From positions 310,001 to 374,000 of the forward strand of contig CAVSDF010000005.1 of assembly GCA_963726715.1 (NCBI GenBank): a stretch of DNA of 64,000 nt, in the 5' to 3' direction. The notes under the pieces are model-generated. The model had not been told where the DNA came from. It searched no databases and was given only the letters and a program-made list of their open reading frames with translations. The stretch comes from CAVSDF01 sp963726715 (GTDB lineage: Bacteria > Bacteroidota > Rhodothermia > Rhodothermales > BA12). Position 1 is the stretch's first letter; every line of letters begins with the position of its first letter. Shown piece by piece: positions 1-9,689 of the stretch. The translations under genes and the position numbers were made by a program.

Positions 1-1
1 C

Positions 2-1341
2 CACTGGCACAAGCGCTATCCGGCGTACGCGCTCGGCCTCGGCCTCCTCGTGGCCGCGTACTACCTCGTCATCCTGGGCGACGGCACGCCGATCCTGCAC
101 GCCGTCGAGGAATACACGTCGTTCATCGCCCTTCTGCTGGCGCTCTTCGTGGCCTCGGGCGGCATCCTGATTCAGACCGACATCGCGGGGACGCCGCGGG
201 CCAACACGATCCTGCTGCTCGTCGGCGCCGTCCTCGCCAACGTGATCGGCACGACGGGCGCCTCGATGCTGCTCATCCGCCCGTACCTGCGGCTCAACAC
301 CGGGCGCGTGCGGCCGTACCACGTCGTCTTCTTCATCTTCATCGTCTCCAACGTCGGTGGCGCGCTGACCCCGATCGGCGACCCGCCGCTGTTCCTCGGC
401 TTCCTGCGCGGCGTGCCGTTCTTCTGGTCGCTCGAACACCTCTGGTACATCTGGCTGCCGACGATCCTCGTCATCGCCGCCGTCTTCTACGTCGTCGACA
501 GCCGCAACAAGAAGGCGTCGGCGCGGTCGATTCTGCCGGAGGAGTGGATGGTGGACATCGACGAGAACCCGGCCGTTACGGTGCCCGCGGCGATTCCCGG
601 CCCGACGCAGTTCCGCATCGTCGGTGGGCGCGGCGTGATCTGGCTGGTGCTGACGATTGCCGCCGTCTTCGTCGACCCGAACATCCTGCCGGGCCTCGTG
701 CCCGACCTGCACGCGCTGCACATCCCGATCGGCGTGCGCGAAATCCTGCTCGTGGGCATCGCCTTCGGCGCCTACAAGACCGCCAACCCGCGCGCGCTCA
801 AAGGCAACGGCTTCACGTTCGAGCCGATCAAGGAAGTCGCATGGCTCTTCATCGGCATCTTCCTGACGATGCAGCCCGCGCTGCGCCTCATCTCGGTCGC
901 CGCGCAGGACTACGCGAGCGCGCCTCGACGCCGACGCACTTCTACTTCGGCACCGGCATGCTCTCGGCCGTGCTCGACAACGCGCCGACGTACCTGTCCT
1001 TCCTCGCCGCCGCGATGGCCAAGTTCGGCCTCAACATCGACAGCCTGGAGGCCGTCAAGACGATGGCCGAGGGGGCCGATAGCATCTCGTGGCACTACGT
1101 GCAGGCCATCTCGGTGGCCGCCGTGTTCTGGGGCGCCATGACGTACATCGGCAACGGCCCGAACTTCATGGTGAAGTCGATCGCCGAGTCGAGCGGCGTC
1201 GAGACGCCGTCGTTCTTCGGATACATCTTCCGCTACGCGCTCCCGGTGCTGATCCCGGTCTACATCGTCGTCTGGTTCGTCTTCTTCAGCGGCCACGTCA
1301 TGCACATCGCCGGGCCCGTGCCCGCGATCTTCAACCCCTGA
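2..1341 (+). CDS. nhaD: NhaD-type sodium/proton antiporter, 5' partial, frameshifted
   Basis: Polytopic inner-membrane ion transporter of the NhaD/citrate-transporter (IT) superfamily, expected to exchange Na+ for H+. The gene is already open at the window edge, so the N-terminus is missing. Long hydrophobic segments alternate with short loops, and the family-typical stretch SNVGGALTPIGDPP is followed by FLGFLRG. The reading frame changes near 915-930: upstream reads to the segment RLISVAAQDYAS, and the next frame resumes at HFYFGTGMLSAVLDNAPTY and runs to the stop. Both halves are clearly one transporter, so an indel in the read is likely. The next gene (pterin dehydratase) starts 7 bases after the stop and nuoN follows, which suggests one transcript. 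Family assignment is solid; ion specificity is inferred. Confidence 0.85.
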   Translation, partial: LAQALSGVRARPRPPRGRVLPRHPGRRHADPARRRGIHVVHRPSAGALRGLGRHPDSDRHRGDAAGQHDPAARRRRPRQRDRHDGRLDAAHPPVPAAQHRARAAVPRRLLHLHRLQRRWRADPDRRPAAVPRLPARRAVLLVARTPLVHLAADDPRHRRRLLRRRQPQQEGVGAVDSAGGVDGGHRREPGRYGARGDSRPDAVPHRRWARRDLAGADDCRRLRRPEHPAGPRARPARAAHPDRRARNPARGHRLRRLQDRQPARAQRQRLHVRADQGSRMALHRHLPDDAARAAPHLGRRAGLRERASTPTHFYFGTGMLSAVLDNAPTYLSFLAAAMAKFGLNIDSLEAVKTMAEGADSISWHYVQAISVAAVFWGAMTYIGNGPNFMVKSIAESSGVETPSFFGYIFRYALPVLIPVYIVVWFVFFSGHVMHIAGPVPAIFNP

Positions 1342-1348
1342 CGCGCCT

Positions 1349-1669
1349 GTGACCGCCGACCACGTGCCTTCCGCCCCGACCCTCGACGCCGCCGCGCTCG
1401 ACGCCCTTCGCGCCGATCTCGACGGCTGGCGCATCGCCGAGACGTCGCTCTCGCAGACGTTCCGGTTCGCCGACTTCCGCACCGCCGTCGCCTTCATCGT
1501 CCGCGTGGCCTTCGAGGCCGAGGCGATGAACCATCACCCCGAGCTCGAGAACGTCTACGACCGCGTGACCGTGCGCCTGCGCACCCACGACGCCGGAGAC
1601 CGCGTGACCGCCCTCGACGCCGACCTCGCCCGCCGCATCTCGGCCTGCGCCGACCTCTTCCGCTCCTGA
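1349..1669 (+). CDS. Pterin-4a-carbinolamine dehydratase
   Basis: A 106-residue protein of normal length for the PCD/DCoH family, which dehydrates 4a-hydroxytetrahydrobiopterin. The family signature is visible as EAMNHHPELENVYDRV (two histidines at residues 62-63), followed by the spaced TH and D residues that complete the active site. It starts with GTG, 7 bases after the antiporter stop, and nuoN begins 5 bases after its own stop, so it lies inside a tight co-directional group. No aromatic amino-acid hydroxylase is visible here, so its role next to respiratory genes is unclear. The same odd placement among complex I genes is known from Rhodothermus marinus. Confidence 0.93.
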   Translation: MTADHVPSAPTLDAAALDALRADLDGWRIAETSLSQTFRFADFRTAVAFIVRVAFEAEAMNHHPELENVYDRVTVRLRTHDAGDRVTALDADLARRISACADLFRS

Positions 1670-1674
1670 CGCCC

Positions 1675-3216
1675 ATGCTGCCCGACTCGCTCGCCACCGG
1701 CGCAACCGCCGCCGCGTCGTACGTGGCTGGCTCTTTCGTAACTGGCACCTTCGCCATCGGAGGCGCCGACTTCCTCGCGTGCCTCTCGCTGGTTCTCGTC
1801 TCCGTCATCGGGCTCGTCGTGATCGCGTGGGACGCCTTCCGCAACGACAGCCCGGCCATCCCGTGGCTCACCGCGGGCACGTTCGGCCTCGGCCTCGTCT
1901 GGGAACTGACGCAGCTCGGCGCGCCCGCGGGCACCGCCTTCTACGGGCAGATGATGACGGGCGGGGCGGCGGCGCTCGTCAACGTCATCCTGCTCTTCTC
2001 GGGCCTCATCACCGTGCTGCTCGCCGAGCCGTACCTGAAGACGATCCGCCACGGCTACGGCGAGGTCTACGGCCTGCTGCTCTTCGCCGTCGCGGGCATG
2101 ATCGCGCTCGGGAACGCGGGCAGCCTCGTGATGGCCTTCGTGGGCCTGGAGACGATGTCCGTCGCCCTCTACATCCTCACCGGCCTCGTGCGCCGCAACG
2201 CCGGCTCGATCGAATCGGCGCTCAAGTACTTCCTCCTCGGCGCCTTCTCGACCGGCTTCTTGCTCTACGGCATCGCGCTCCTCTACGGCGCGACCGGCAC
2301 GATGCAGCTCTCGGAGATGGGCGCGGGCCTCGCCCGCAGCGGCGCCGACGTGATGTTCTGGGGCGGCGCGGGCCTGCTCTTCATCGGCTTCTTCTTCAAG
2401 GTCTCCGCCGCGCCCTTCCACATGTGGACGCCCGACGTCTACCAGGGCGCCCCGACGCCGATCACCGGCTTCATGGCGACGGCCAGCAAGGCGTCGGCCT
2501 TCGGCGCGCTCATCCTCGTGCTCGCCCACGGCCTGCCGTCGCTGCGCTGGCAGACGGCGGTGGCGGTCGTCGCGGCGATCACGATGATCGTCGGCAACGT
2601 GATCGCGCTCGCGCAGTCGAACGTCAAGCGGATGCTCGCCTATTCGAGCGTTGCCCACGCGGGGTACATCCTCGTCGGCCTCGCCGCCGGGACGCCGGAG
2701 GGCTACTCGGGCGCGCTCTACTACCTGCTCGTCTACGCGGTGATGAACCTCGGCGCCTTCGGCGTCATGGCGTACCTCGAATGGGACGGCGAGGAAGGCG
2801 CCGCGCAGACGCTCGACTCGCTCGCGGGCGTGGCGATGCGGCGTCCGCTGCTCGGCGTCGTGATGACGGTGTGCATGCTGAGCCTGCTCGGCTTCCCGCC
2901 GCTCGCCGGCTTCTTCGGCAAGGTCTTCGTCTTCGCCCCGGCGATCCAGGCGGGGCTGACGTGGCTCGTCGTCGTCGGCGTGCTCGCGAGCGCGGTGAGC
3001 GCGGGCTACTACCTGCGCGTGCTCTACGTGATGTGGATGCGGCAGCCCGAGGAGGGCACCGAGCCGGTGCGCCTGACGCACCGGATGCCCGCGACGGCCA
3101 CCGCCGCGCTCGTCGTCTGCGCCGTCCTGCTCGTCGTGCTCTCGTTCACGCCCGACCTCGCGACGCTCGCCGCGCCGTACTTCCCCGCCGCGCTCCCCGT
3201 CGCCCTCGCCCCGTGA
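1675..3216 (+). CDS. nuoN: NADH-quinone oxidoreductase subunit N
   Basis: Membrane-arm proton-pumping subunit of respiratory complex I, 513 residues, with about 14 hydrophobic helices. Diagnostic stretches are ESALKYFLLGAF (lysine 184), FKVSAAPFHMWTPDVYQGAP and SNVKRMLAYSSVAHAGY (lysine 318), all conserved in the Mrp-antiporter-like subunits. The frame is intact. The start ATG lies 5 bases after the pterin dehydratase stop. The end overlaps the next gene in a GTGA arrangement, implying translational coupling. It is the only complex I gene in the window; the remaining subunits should lie upstream of the left edge or elsewhere. Confidence 0.96.
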   Translation: MLPDSLATGATAAASYVAGSFVTGTFAIGGADFLACLSLVLVSVIGLVVIAWDAFRNDSPAIPWLTAGTFGLGLVWELTQLGAPAGTAFYGQMMTGGAAALVNVILLFSGLITVLLAEPYLKTIRHGYGEVYGLLLFAVAGMIALGNAGSLVMAFVGLETMSVALYILTGLVRRNAGSIESALKYFLLGAFSTGFLLYGIALLYGATGTMQLSEMGAGLARSGADVMFWGGAGLLFIGFFFKVSAAPFHMWTPDVYQGAPTPITGFMATASKASAFGALILVLAHGLPSLRWQTAVAVVAAITMIVGNVIALAQSNVKRMLAYSSVAHAGYILVGLAAGTPEGYSGALYYLLVYAVMNLGAFGVMAYLEWDGEEGAAQTLDSLAGVAMRRPLLGVVMTVCMLSLLGFPPLAGFFGKVFVFAPAIQAGLTWLVVVGVLASAVSAGYYLRVLYVMWMRQPEEGTEPVRLTHRMPATATAALVVCAVLLVVLSFTPDLATLAAPYFPAALPVALAP

Positions 3217-3921
3217 GCGCCGCCGCGGACGACGATCCGTCGCCCGACGATCCGGCGTCTGGCGATTCAGAGGAGTCGGGGAAGGGCACCTACGACGCCC
3301 TCGTCGCGGCGCACCTGACGAGCGTTCCCGAGGCGCGGCTCTACGTGGGCGACGATCTGCGCCGCGTCCACTGGGCCGGCGTCGAGGCCGTCTTCGGGGC
3401 GCTGCTGGCGCAGCTGGGCCGCGAATCCATCCTCGCCGTCTACGACGATTCGCGCTTCGGGCGCGGACCGCAAGGGGTTCGTCGTGACCGACGAGCACCT
3501 GGTGTACGTGCAGGCGGACACGCAGGGCGTCGTTCGCCTGGCCGATGTCCGCAAGGCCTCCACCCTTCCCGCGGGCGAAGGCGTACGCCTGCAGGTGGTC
3601 CGGCACGGAGAGGGAACGCAGACAGTCGATGTGCGCGTGGACGAGTGGGACGCCATCCGCACCGTGCACACGTGGCTGCGCAGCGTCGCCTCGTTCAACC
3701 GGTCGGAGCGGGGCGGGGCGCCCCACGTCGTCACCGCCACGCAGGCCCTCGACCGGCTCGAGACGCTCCTCGCGCAAAACCGCCTGCGCCGCGAACACCG
3801 GGAGCGCCTCAAGAGCCCTCGCCGCCCGCGCGCGGCAGCCGGGCACGCCGAAGCGTCCGTAAACGGACCCACGACCGGTGCGAGAGAAGCCGGTCGGAGA
3901 AGTGGCGTAACCCGCGCGTGA
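3213..3921 (+). CDS. Conserved hypothetical protein with PH-like domain, frameshifted
   Basis: A cytoplasmic protein of about 235 residues, without signal peptide or membrane helix. An acidic N-terminus leads to a helical part (GTYDALVAAHLTSVPEARLY), then the segment ILAVYDDSRFG in one frame and RKGFVVTDEHLVYVQADT in another. Together these resemble the bacterial PH/GRAM-like pattern in which YDD, a glycine, and VTD are followed by a beta strand. The frame changes near 3462-3469, most simply by one base. The GTG start overlaps the nuoN stop. The last 60 residues are basic and low-complexity, and their reading is less certain. I cannot assign a function; the PH-like suggestion rests on pattern only. 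Confidence 0.55.
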
Positions 3922-4010
3922 CGATCCACCGCGCCGGTGAACGGACGACGAACCGCGCCGCACGCGCCGGGTTGGCAGGACCACTCATCCACCAATCCCC
4001 CGCTTCCGCA

Positions 4011-4637
<627 letters not shown>

Positions 4638-4664
4638 GCCGGTGACGCGACCCACACGCGACGG

Positions 4665-4698
4665 CAGGGCCGCCGGGACCGACGTTCCGGCGGCCCTG
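4665..4698 (+). terminator. Stem-loop after sodA
   Basis: A 12-bp perfect stem (cagggccgccgg paired with ccggcggccctg) around a 10-base loop, 27 bases after the sodA stop and ending 3 bases before the next ATG. There is no clear T run. It argues that the phosphopantetheinyl transferase starts at 4702, not at the earlier GTG at 4642. Confidence 0.6.
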
Positions 4699-4701
4699 TG
4701 C

Positions 4702-5364
4702 ATGTCGGCCCCGACAGGAACGGTCGTTCGCATCGCCCGTGAAGGCGGCATCGCCGATCTGTTGACCGATGCCGACCGTGCCGATGCCGCCGCGCAGGGC
4801 CGTGCCGAACGCGCGGGCGCCTTCGCCGTCGGCCGTTCGCTGCTGCGCCGCACCACCGCCGACGTGCTGGGGATGGCGCCGGATGCGATCTCCGTCGGAC
4901 GTGAACCCGGCGGTCCGTCCGCTCCTGACCGCACCCGACGCGGCGTGCGCGTGGTCGGTCGCTCTCACCCACACGCGCGATCCCGACGGCACCGTCCTCG
5001 CCGCCGTCGCCCTGTCGCCCGTCCGCGTCGGCATCGACGCAGAGCCGGTGCGCCGCCGCGCCGACGGCCTCGCCGCCCGCATTCTCGCCGACGGCGAAAT
5101 CCTCCCCACGTGGCCCGCCGACCCCGAGACGGCCCTCATCGCCGCGTGGACGGCCAAAGAAGCCGCCCTGAAAGCCGACGGCCTCGGCCTCCGGCAGGGC
5201 GCCCGCGCCGCCCGCCTCGCGTGGCGGATGACGACGGCGCCTTCGCCGCCACCACCCCCGGAGGACGGTGGCACGGGCGGTGCGTCGTGTCCGGCGGCAT
5301 CGCGTGGGCGCTCGCGTGGGCCGACGATTCCACATCCGACGCTCGGCACGAATCCGAACCGTAG
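4702..5364 (+). CDS. Sfp-type 4'-phosphopantetheinyl transferase, twice frameshifted
   Basis: Transfers the phosphopantetheine arm of coenzyme A to carrier proteins. The Sfp/AcpT signature is visible: GIDAEPV, then about 40 residues later the block IAAWTAKEAALKADGLGL with the W-x-x-KEA-x-x-K residues. The protein is read in three pieces: one frame to about 4905, a second to about 5228, then back to the first frame, where it ends SGGIAWALAWAD before TAG. The two shifts compensate in length (221 codons), which is close to normal for the family. ATG 4702 is chosen because a stem-loop separates it from sodA. The TAG stop lies inside the palindrome at 5361-5385. Confidence 0.75.
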   Translation: MSAPTGTVVRIAREGGIADLLTDADRADAAAQGRAERAGAFAVGRSLLRRTTADVLGMAPDAISVGREPGGPSAPDRTRRGVRVVGRSHPHARSRRHRPRRRRPVARPRRHRRRAGAPPRRRPRRPHSRRRRNPPHVARRPRDGPHRRVDGQRSRPESRRPRPPAGRPRRPPRVADDDGAFAATTPGGRWHGRCVVSGGIAWALAWADDSTSDARHESEP

Positions 5365-5385
5365 GGGCACGAACCATCGTGCCCT
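5361..5385. repeat. Short palindrome related to the gtagagac repeat family
   Basis: Arms gggcacga (5365-5372) and tcgtgccc (5377-5384) around acca, preceded by gta. The layout (gta plus a purine-rich arm plus near-perfect inverse) matches the longer palindromes at 15832, 17111, 22701 and 61743, but the arm sequence differs. The TAG of the upstream gene is inside its left edge. Confidence 0.55.
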
Positions 5386-5436
5386 CACATCCCCATCGCC
5401 CCCTCCGCCCGCCCCGCCCGGCGCGCCCTTACCTCC

Positions 5437-7598
5437 ATGCCCAACCGCCTCGCCGACGCCGCCAGCCCGTACCTCCGGCAGCACGCCGACAATCCGGTCG
5501 ACTGGTGGCCGTGGTCCGACGAGGCCTTCGAGGAGGCCGCGCGGCGCGACGTGCCCGTCTTCCTCTCGATCGGCTACGCGACCTGCCACTGGTGCCACGT
5601 CATGGCCCACCGCTCGTTCGAGGACGCAGACGTTGCCGAGGTGCTCAACCGCGCCTTCGTGTGCGTCAAGCTCGACCGCGAGGAGCGGCCCGACGTCGAC
5701 GCCGTCTACATGGCCGCCTGCCAGATGGTGACCGGGCGCGGCGGGTGGCCGCTCACCGTCGTCACCACGCCCGACCGCCGCGCCGTTCTTCGTCGGCACC
5801 TACCTGCCACCGCGCCGCGAACACGGACGCGCGGGCGTCGTCGATCTCGCCGCCGCAATGTCGGAGGCGTGGGCGACGCGCCGCGACGACGTTCTCGCCG
5901 CCGCGGGCGACCTGACCGGCATGCTCGACGCCCGCTTCGCCCCGCCGCCGGACGACGGCGCCGCTGTTCGTCCGCTCGGGCGCCACACCCTCGACGCCGC
6001 CGTCGCCACGCTCCGCGGCGCAGTTCGACGCCGAGCACGGCGGATTTGGACGGGCGCCCAAGTTTCCCTCGCCCCACATCCTCGCCTTCCTGCTGCGCCG
6101 GTTCCGCCGCACCGGAGGCGCGGGCCTGCTCCCGATGGTGACGACGACGCTCGACGCGATGCAGCGATCCGGGATCCACGACCGCGTCGGCGGCGGCTTC
6201 CACCGCTACGCGACCGACCGCGCGTGGCGCCTGCCGCACTTCGAGAAGATGCTCTACGACCAGGCGGGCCTGCTCGGCGTCTACGCCGAAGCCGCCGCCC
6301 TCACCGGCCGCGTCGATTTCGCCGAGACCGCCACCGGCATCCTCCGCTACGTCTGGCGCGACCTGCGCCTGCCGTCGGGCCTCATCGCTGCCGCCGAGGA
6401 CGCCGACAGCCTGGCCGCCGACGGGCCGCACGCCGGGCACATGCACGAGGGCGCGTTCTACACGTGGACGCCCGCGCAACTCATCGAGGCACTCGGTGAG
6501 GAAGATGGATTGATGATCGCGCGGCTCTTCGGCGTCACCGAGGCGGGCAACATCTGGGACGAGGCGAGCGGCGCCGAAACCGGCGAGAGCCTGCTGGTGA
6601 CGACCGCCCCGATCCGCGACCTCGCCCCCGCAGGCGCCGACCCCGAGGACTTCGCCCGCCGCATCGACGGCCTTCTGGAGCGCCTCAGAGTGGCCCGCGA
6701 CGCCCGTCCGCGCCCCCTCCGCGACGACAAGGCCCTCGCCGACTGGAACGGCTGGTGGCTCGCCAACGCCCTCCGCGCCGCCGCGCTGCCGGACGCACCG
6801 GGGCAGGGCGCGCTCCACACGGAGGACTGTTCCGGCAAGCTGCACGCATCCGTCCGCGCCGATCTCGACCGAGCGGACGACCTGTTCACCGATGGAGGGC
6901 GCCTCGCGCACCGCGTAGTGGACGGCCACGACAGCCTGCCCGCCATCGCCGACGACTATGCGTTCCTCGCAAGCCGCGCACCTCGCAGCTCTCGCGGACC
7001 GGCCCGCACATCACCTCGCCACCGCCATCGACCTCGCGGACCGGCTGATCGAGGACCACTGGGACGAGGCACGGGGGCTGTTCACGACCGCGCGGCGCGG
7101 CACCTCGGATCTCATCGCCAGCCCGGCCGAGCGGTACGACGGCGCGATGCCGAGCGCCAACAGCGTTGCTGTCGATGTCGTGCAGCGCCTCGCGCGGCTG
7201 ACTGGGCGCGGCGACTACGATCGGATCGCGGCGGCGGATGTGGGAGGCGGCAGCGGATGAGATCGCCGCCCACCCGTCCGGCTTCTGCCACGCGCTCCTC
7301 GCGCTCGACGACGTGGTGGAAGGCACGCGCGAAATCGTCGTCGCCGTGCGGGGCGAATCGGGCGGGCGCGACCTGCTCGATGCTGCCTACGCGGCTGCCG
7401 GTCCGGACGACCTCGTGCTCCGAATCACCGACGCCGACCGTGCCGCTCCTGCGCGGGATCGCCCCTCCGCTCGCCGCCTACGCCCCGCCGCCGGACGGTC
7501 ACGCGAGCGCCGCGTGGGCCTATGTCTGTCAGAACTTCCACTGCGAGGCCCCGGTTGAGACGGTGGAAGCGCTTCGGGCGCTCCTCTCCGACTTCTGA
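5437..7598 (+). pseudogene. YyaL/SPATA20-like thioredoxin-domain protein (DUF255), at least five frameshifts
   Basis: A cytoplasmic protein of about 720 residues with an N-terminal thioredoxin-like domain and an (alpha/alpha)6 glycosidase-like body. The family start is unmistakable: SPYLRQHADNPVDWWPWSDE, then ATCHWCHVMAHRSFED with the CHWC pair and GRGGWPLTVV. Later blocks are FDAEHGGFGRAPKFPSP, GGGFHRYATDRAWRLPHFEKMLYDQA and ADWNGWW. Frames change near 5785, 6030, 6975, 7235 and 7440, yet the order and spacing of blocks match a full-length homologue through to the end (ASAAWAYVCQNFHCEAPVETVEAL). Either the gene is decaying or this stretch is poorly corrected. The ATG at 5437 starts right at the conserved N-terminus. 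Confidence 0.82.
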
Positions 7599-7617
7599 TC
7601 CAACCCTCCCCTCTCGA

Positions 7618-8809
7618 ATGCAGGACGTGTTCATCGTCTCCGCCGCCCGCACGCCGATCGGCAAGTTCGGCGGCGCCTTCAAGGACCTCTCCGCCGTCGA
7701 TCTCGGCGCCCACGCCATCCGCGGCGCCCTCGACCGCGCCGCGATCACCGGCGCCGACCTCGATTTCTACGTCATGGGCAACGTGCTGCGCGCGGGCCTC
7801 GGGCAGCTCGTCGCGCGGCAGGCGGCGATTCAGGCAGGCGTGCCCGAAGACATCGACGGCCTCTCGATCGACATGGTCTGCTCGTCGGGCATGATGGCCG
7901 TCATGAACGCGGCGGCGCTCATCAAGGCGGGCGACGCCGAGATCGTGCTCGCGGGCGGCACCGAGTCGATGTCGAACGCGGGCTTCGTGCTCTCGTCGGG
8001 CGCGCGGTGGGGCTACAAGTACCTCGCCACCGCAGGCGCCGAGCCGCTCCGCGACGTCATGCAGCGCGACGGCCTCTCCGACCCGTTCACCGGCGAGGCG
8101 ATGGGCGACCAGGCCGAGCGCCTCGCCGCCGAGTACGGCGTCACGCGCGCCGACCTCGACGGCATCGCCGCCGACAGCCACCGCCGCGCCGCCGAAGCCC
8201 AGTCGGGCGCCTTCGACGCCGAGATCGTCCCCGTCGACGTGACGACGCGCAAGGGCACGACGACCGTCTCGCACGACGAAGGCATCCGCCGCGACACGAC
8301 GACCGAAACGCTCGCCACGCTGCGTCCGGCCTTCTCCAAGACCGGCGTCCTCACCGCCGGCAGCGCCTCGCAGATCAGCGACGGCGCCGCGGCGCTCGTG
8401 CTCGCGTCGGAGGCGGCGGTCAAGACGCGCGGGCTGAAGCCGATTGCGCGGATCGTCGGCGGCGCGTGGAGTGCGGGCGCGCCGTGGCGTTTCCCCGAGG
8501 CGCCGATCCCTGCGCGCGAAGAAGCTCTTCGACAAGACCGGCCTCTCGGTCGGCGACATCGACCTGTTCGAGAACAACGAGGCGTTCGCGCTCAACACGC
8601 TCCTCTTCACGCAGATGCTCGGCGTCGGCCGCGACGTGCTCAACGTCCACGGCGGCGCCATCGCCCTCGGCCACCCGATCGGCGCGAGCGGCGCCCGCAT
8701 CGTGACGACGCTCACGCACGCGCTCCACACGCACGGCAAGAGCCGCGGCCTCGCCGCCATCTGCCACGGCACGGGCGGCGGCACCGCGATGATCGTCGAG
8801 CGCGTCTGA
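7618..8809 (+). CDS. Acetyl-CoA acetyltransferase (thiolase), frameshifted
   Basis: Condenses or cleaves acyl-CoA and acetyl-CoA in fatty-acid, ketone-body or isoprenoid metabolism. The nucleophile is Cys88 in IDMVCSSGMMAV; later active-site blocks NNEAFALN, GGAIALGHPIGASGAR and AICHGTGGG are all present. The frame changes near 8505-8515, just after FPEAPIPA, and resumes at KKLFDKTGLSVGDIDLFE with no loss of conserved sequence, so a one-base read error is the simplest view. About 397 codons, normal for the family. It starts 19 bases after the previous gene and ends at a stem-loop. Confidence 0.92.
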
Positions 8810-8830
8810 TTTGTGCGGATGCGCAGGAAG

Positions 8831-8860
8831 CACCTGTCGGGTTTCCCGGCCTGACAGGTG
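8831..8860 (+). terminator. Stem-loop after thiolase gene
   Basis: Arms cacctgtcggg and cctgacaggtg (10 of 11 positions pair) around an 8-base loop, 21 bases after the thiolase stop. No T run follows. The core resembles the perfect palindrome at 10506-10537. Confidence 0.5.
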
Positions 8861-8942
8861 TTCGTCGTTCGTACTGAAGCGCGGTGGATTGACACAGTAC
8901 GACGCAAGGGCGATCTTGGGCACTACATCTGCCTGTGCTCCG

Positions 8943-9644
8943 ATGCGCCTCCGTCTCGCCCTCGCGGCCCTCCTGCTCCCCACCGCGCCCGCTGCCCGCG
9001 CGCAGGTCGTGCCGCCGCTCGCCAGCGAACGCGCCGCGCCGGAGACGCCAACGGGGCCGAGTGCAGCGGTGGCCGGGCGTGTCGTGCTTTCAGTCCGCGT
9101 GACCGAAACGGGCGATGTGGACAGTGTCCGCGTCGCCACGGCGCTCGAACCCGACCTTGACCGCCTCGCCATCGCTGCCGTCCGCCGCTGGCGCTACACG
9201 CCCGCCACCGACGCTGGGCGCCCGGTGGCGATGTGGACGCAGGCCGCCATCCGCTTCGAACCCGTCGCGCCGCGCGTGCTCGTGCCTGGCTTCGCCAACC
9301 ACGCCGACGACACCAACGAGATGTTCGGGGCGCGCGTCAGGGTCGATTCGAGCCTGTGCCGCACCTTCGTACCTCCGCAACCGACGCAGATCGTGGAGCC
9401 CGATTACACGAGCATTCGGGAGCGGCGTGGGCGCAGGCCGCAGGGGCGTGTGCTGCTGCGCGTCGCCATCGGTGCCGACGGGAGGCCGGCTGAGGTCCGC
9501 GTCGTAGAGTCGGCGCACCCGGCCCTCGACCGCGCCGCTTCGGCTGCGGTGGCAAAGTGGCGCTTCTCGGCCCCGCTGTGTGATGGCGAGCCGATCGGCC
9601 TCTTCGTCACTCTCCCCATTCGCTTCCGGCAGGAATTTTACTGA
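8943..9644 (+). CDS. Secreted protein with two TonB C-terminal-like modules (copy 1)
   Basis: 233 residues: a cleavable signal peptide (LALAALLLPTAPAARA followed by Q), then two copies of a TonB-C-like fold. Copy one spans about residues 38-103 (VVLSVRVTETGDVDSVRV then RRWRYTPATDAGRPV); copy two about 170-232 (VLLRVAIGADGRPAEVRV then AKWRFSAPLCDGEPI). The G-x-V/P-x-x-V-R-V strand and the K/R-W-x-F/Y turn are shared by both. It lacks the N-terminal membrane anchor and proline-rich linker of a classical TonB, so energy transduction is doubtful; a periplasmic adaptor role is more likely. The ATG at 8943 is preferred over an upstream in-frame start because it begins the signal peptide. Confidence 0.8.
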   Translation: MRLRLALAALLLPTAPAARAQVVPPLASERAAPETPTGPSAAVAGRVVLSVRVTETGDVDSVRVATALEPDLDRLAIAAVRRWRYTPATDAGRPVAMWTQAAIRFEPVAPRVLVPGFANHADDTNEMFGARVRVDSSLCRTFVPPQPTQIVEPDYTSIRERRGRRPQGRVLLRVAIGADGRPAEVRVVESAHPALDRAASAAVAKWRFSAPLCDGEPIGLFVTLPIRFRQEFY

Positions 9645-9689
9645 CGCCATCGCGGCGTCCACCTCTGGTCTTCGCCCGCCTCCACTCCG

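Noticed and set aside
3462..3470. Programmed ribosomal frameshifting as explanation of frame changes
   Set aside because: No slippery heptamer with a downstream structure, and similar changes occur in many unrelated genes, which fits sequence error better.
1555..3984. Minus-strand open frame of 809 codons
   Set aside because: Antisense to nuoN and the PH-like gene; charged repetitive composition typical of shadow frames.
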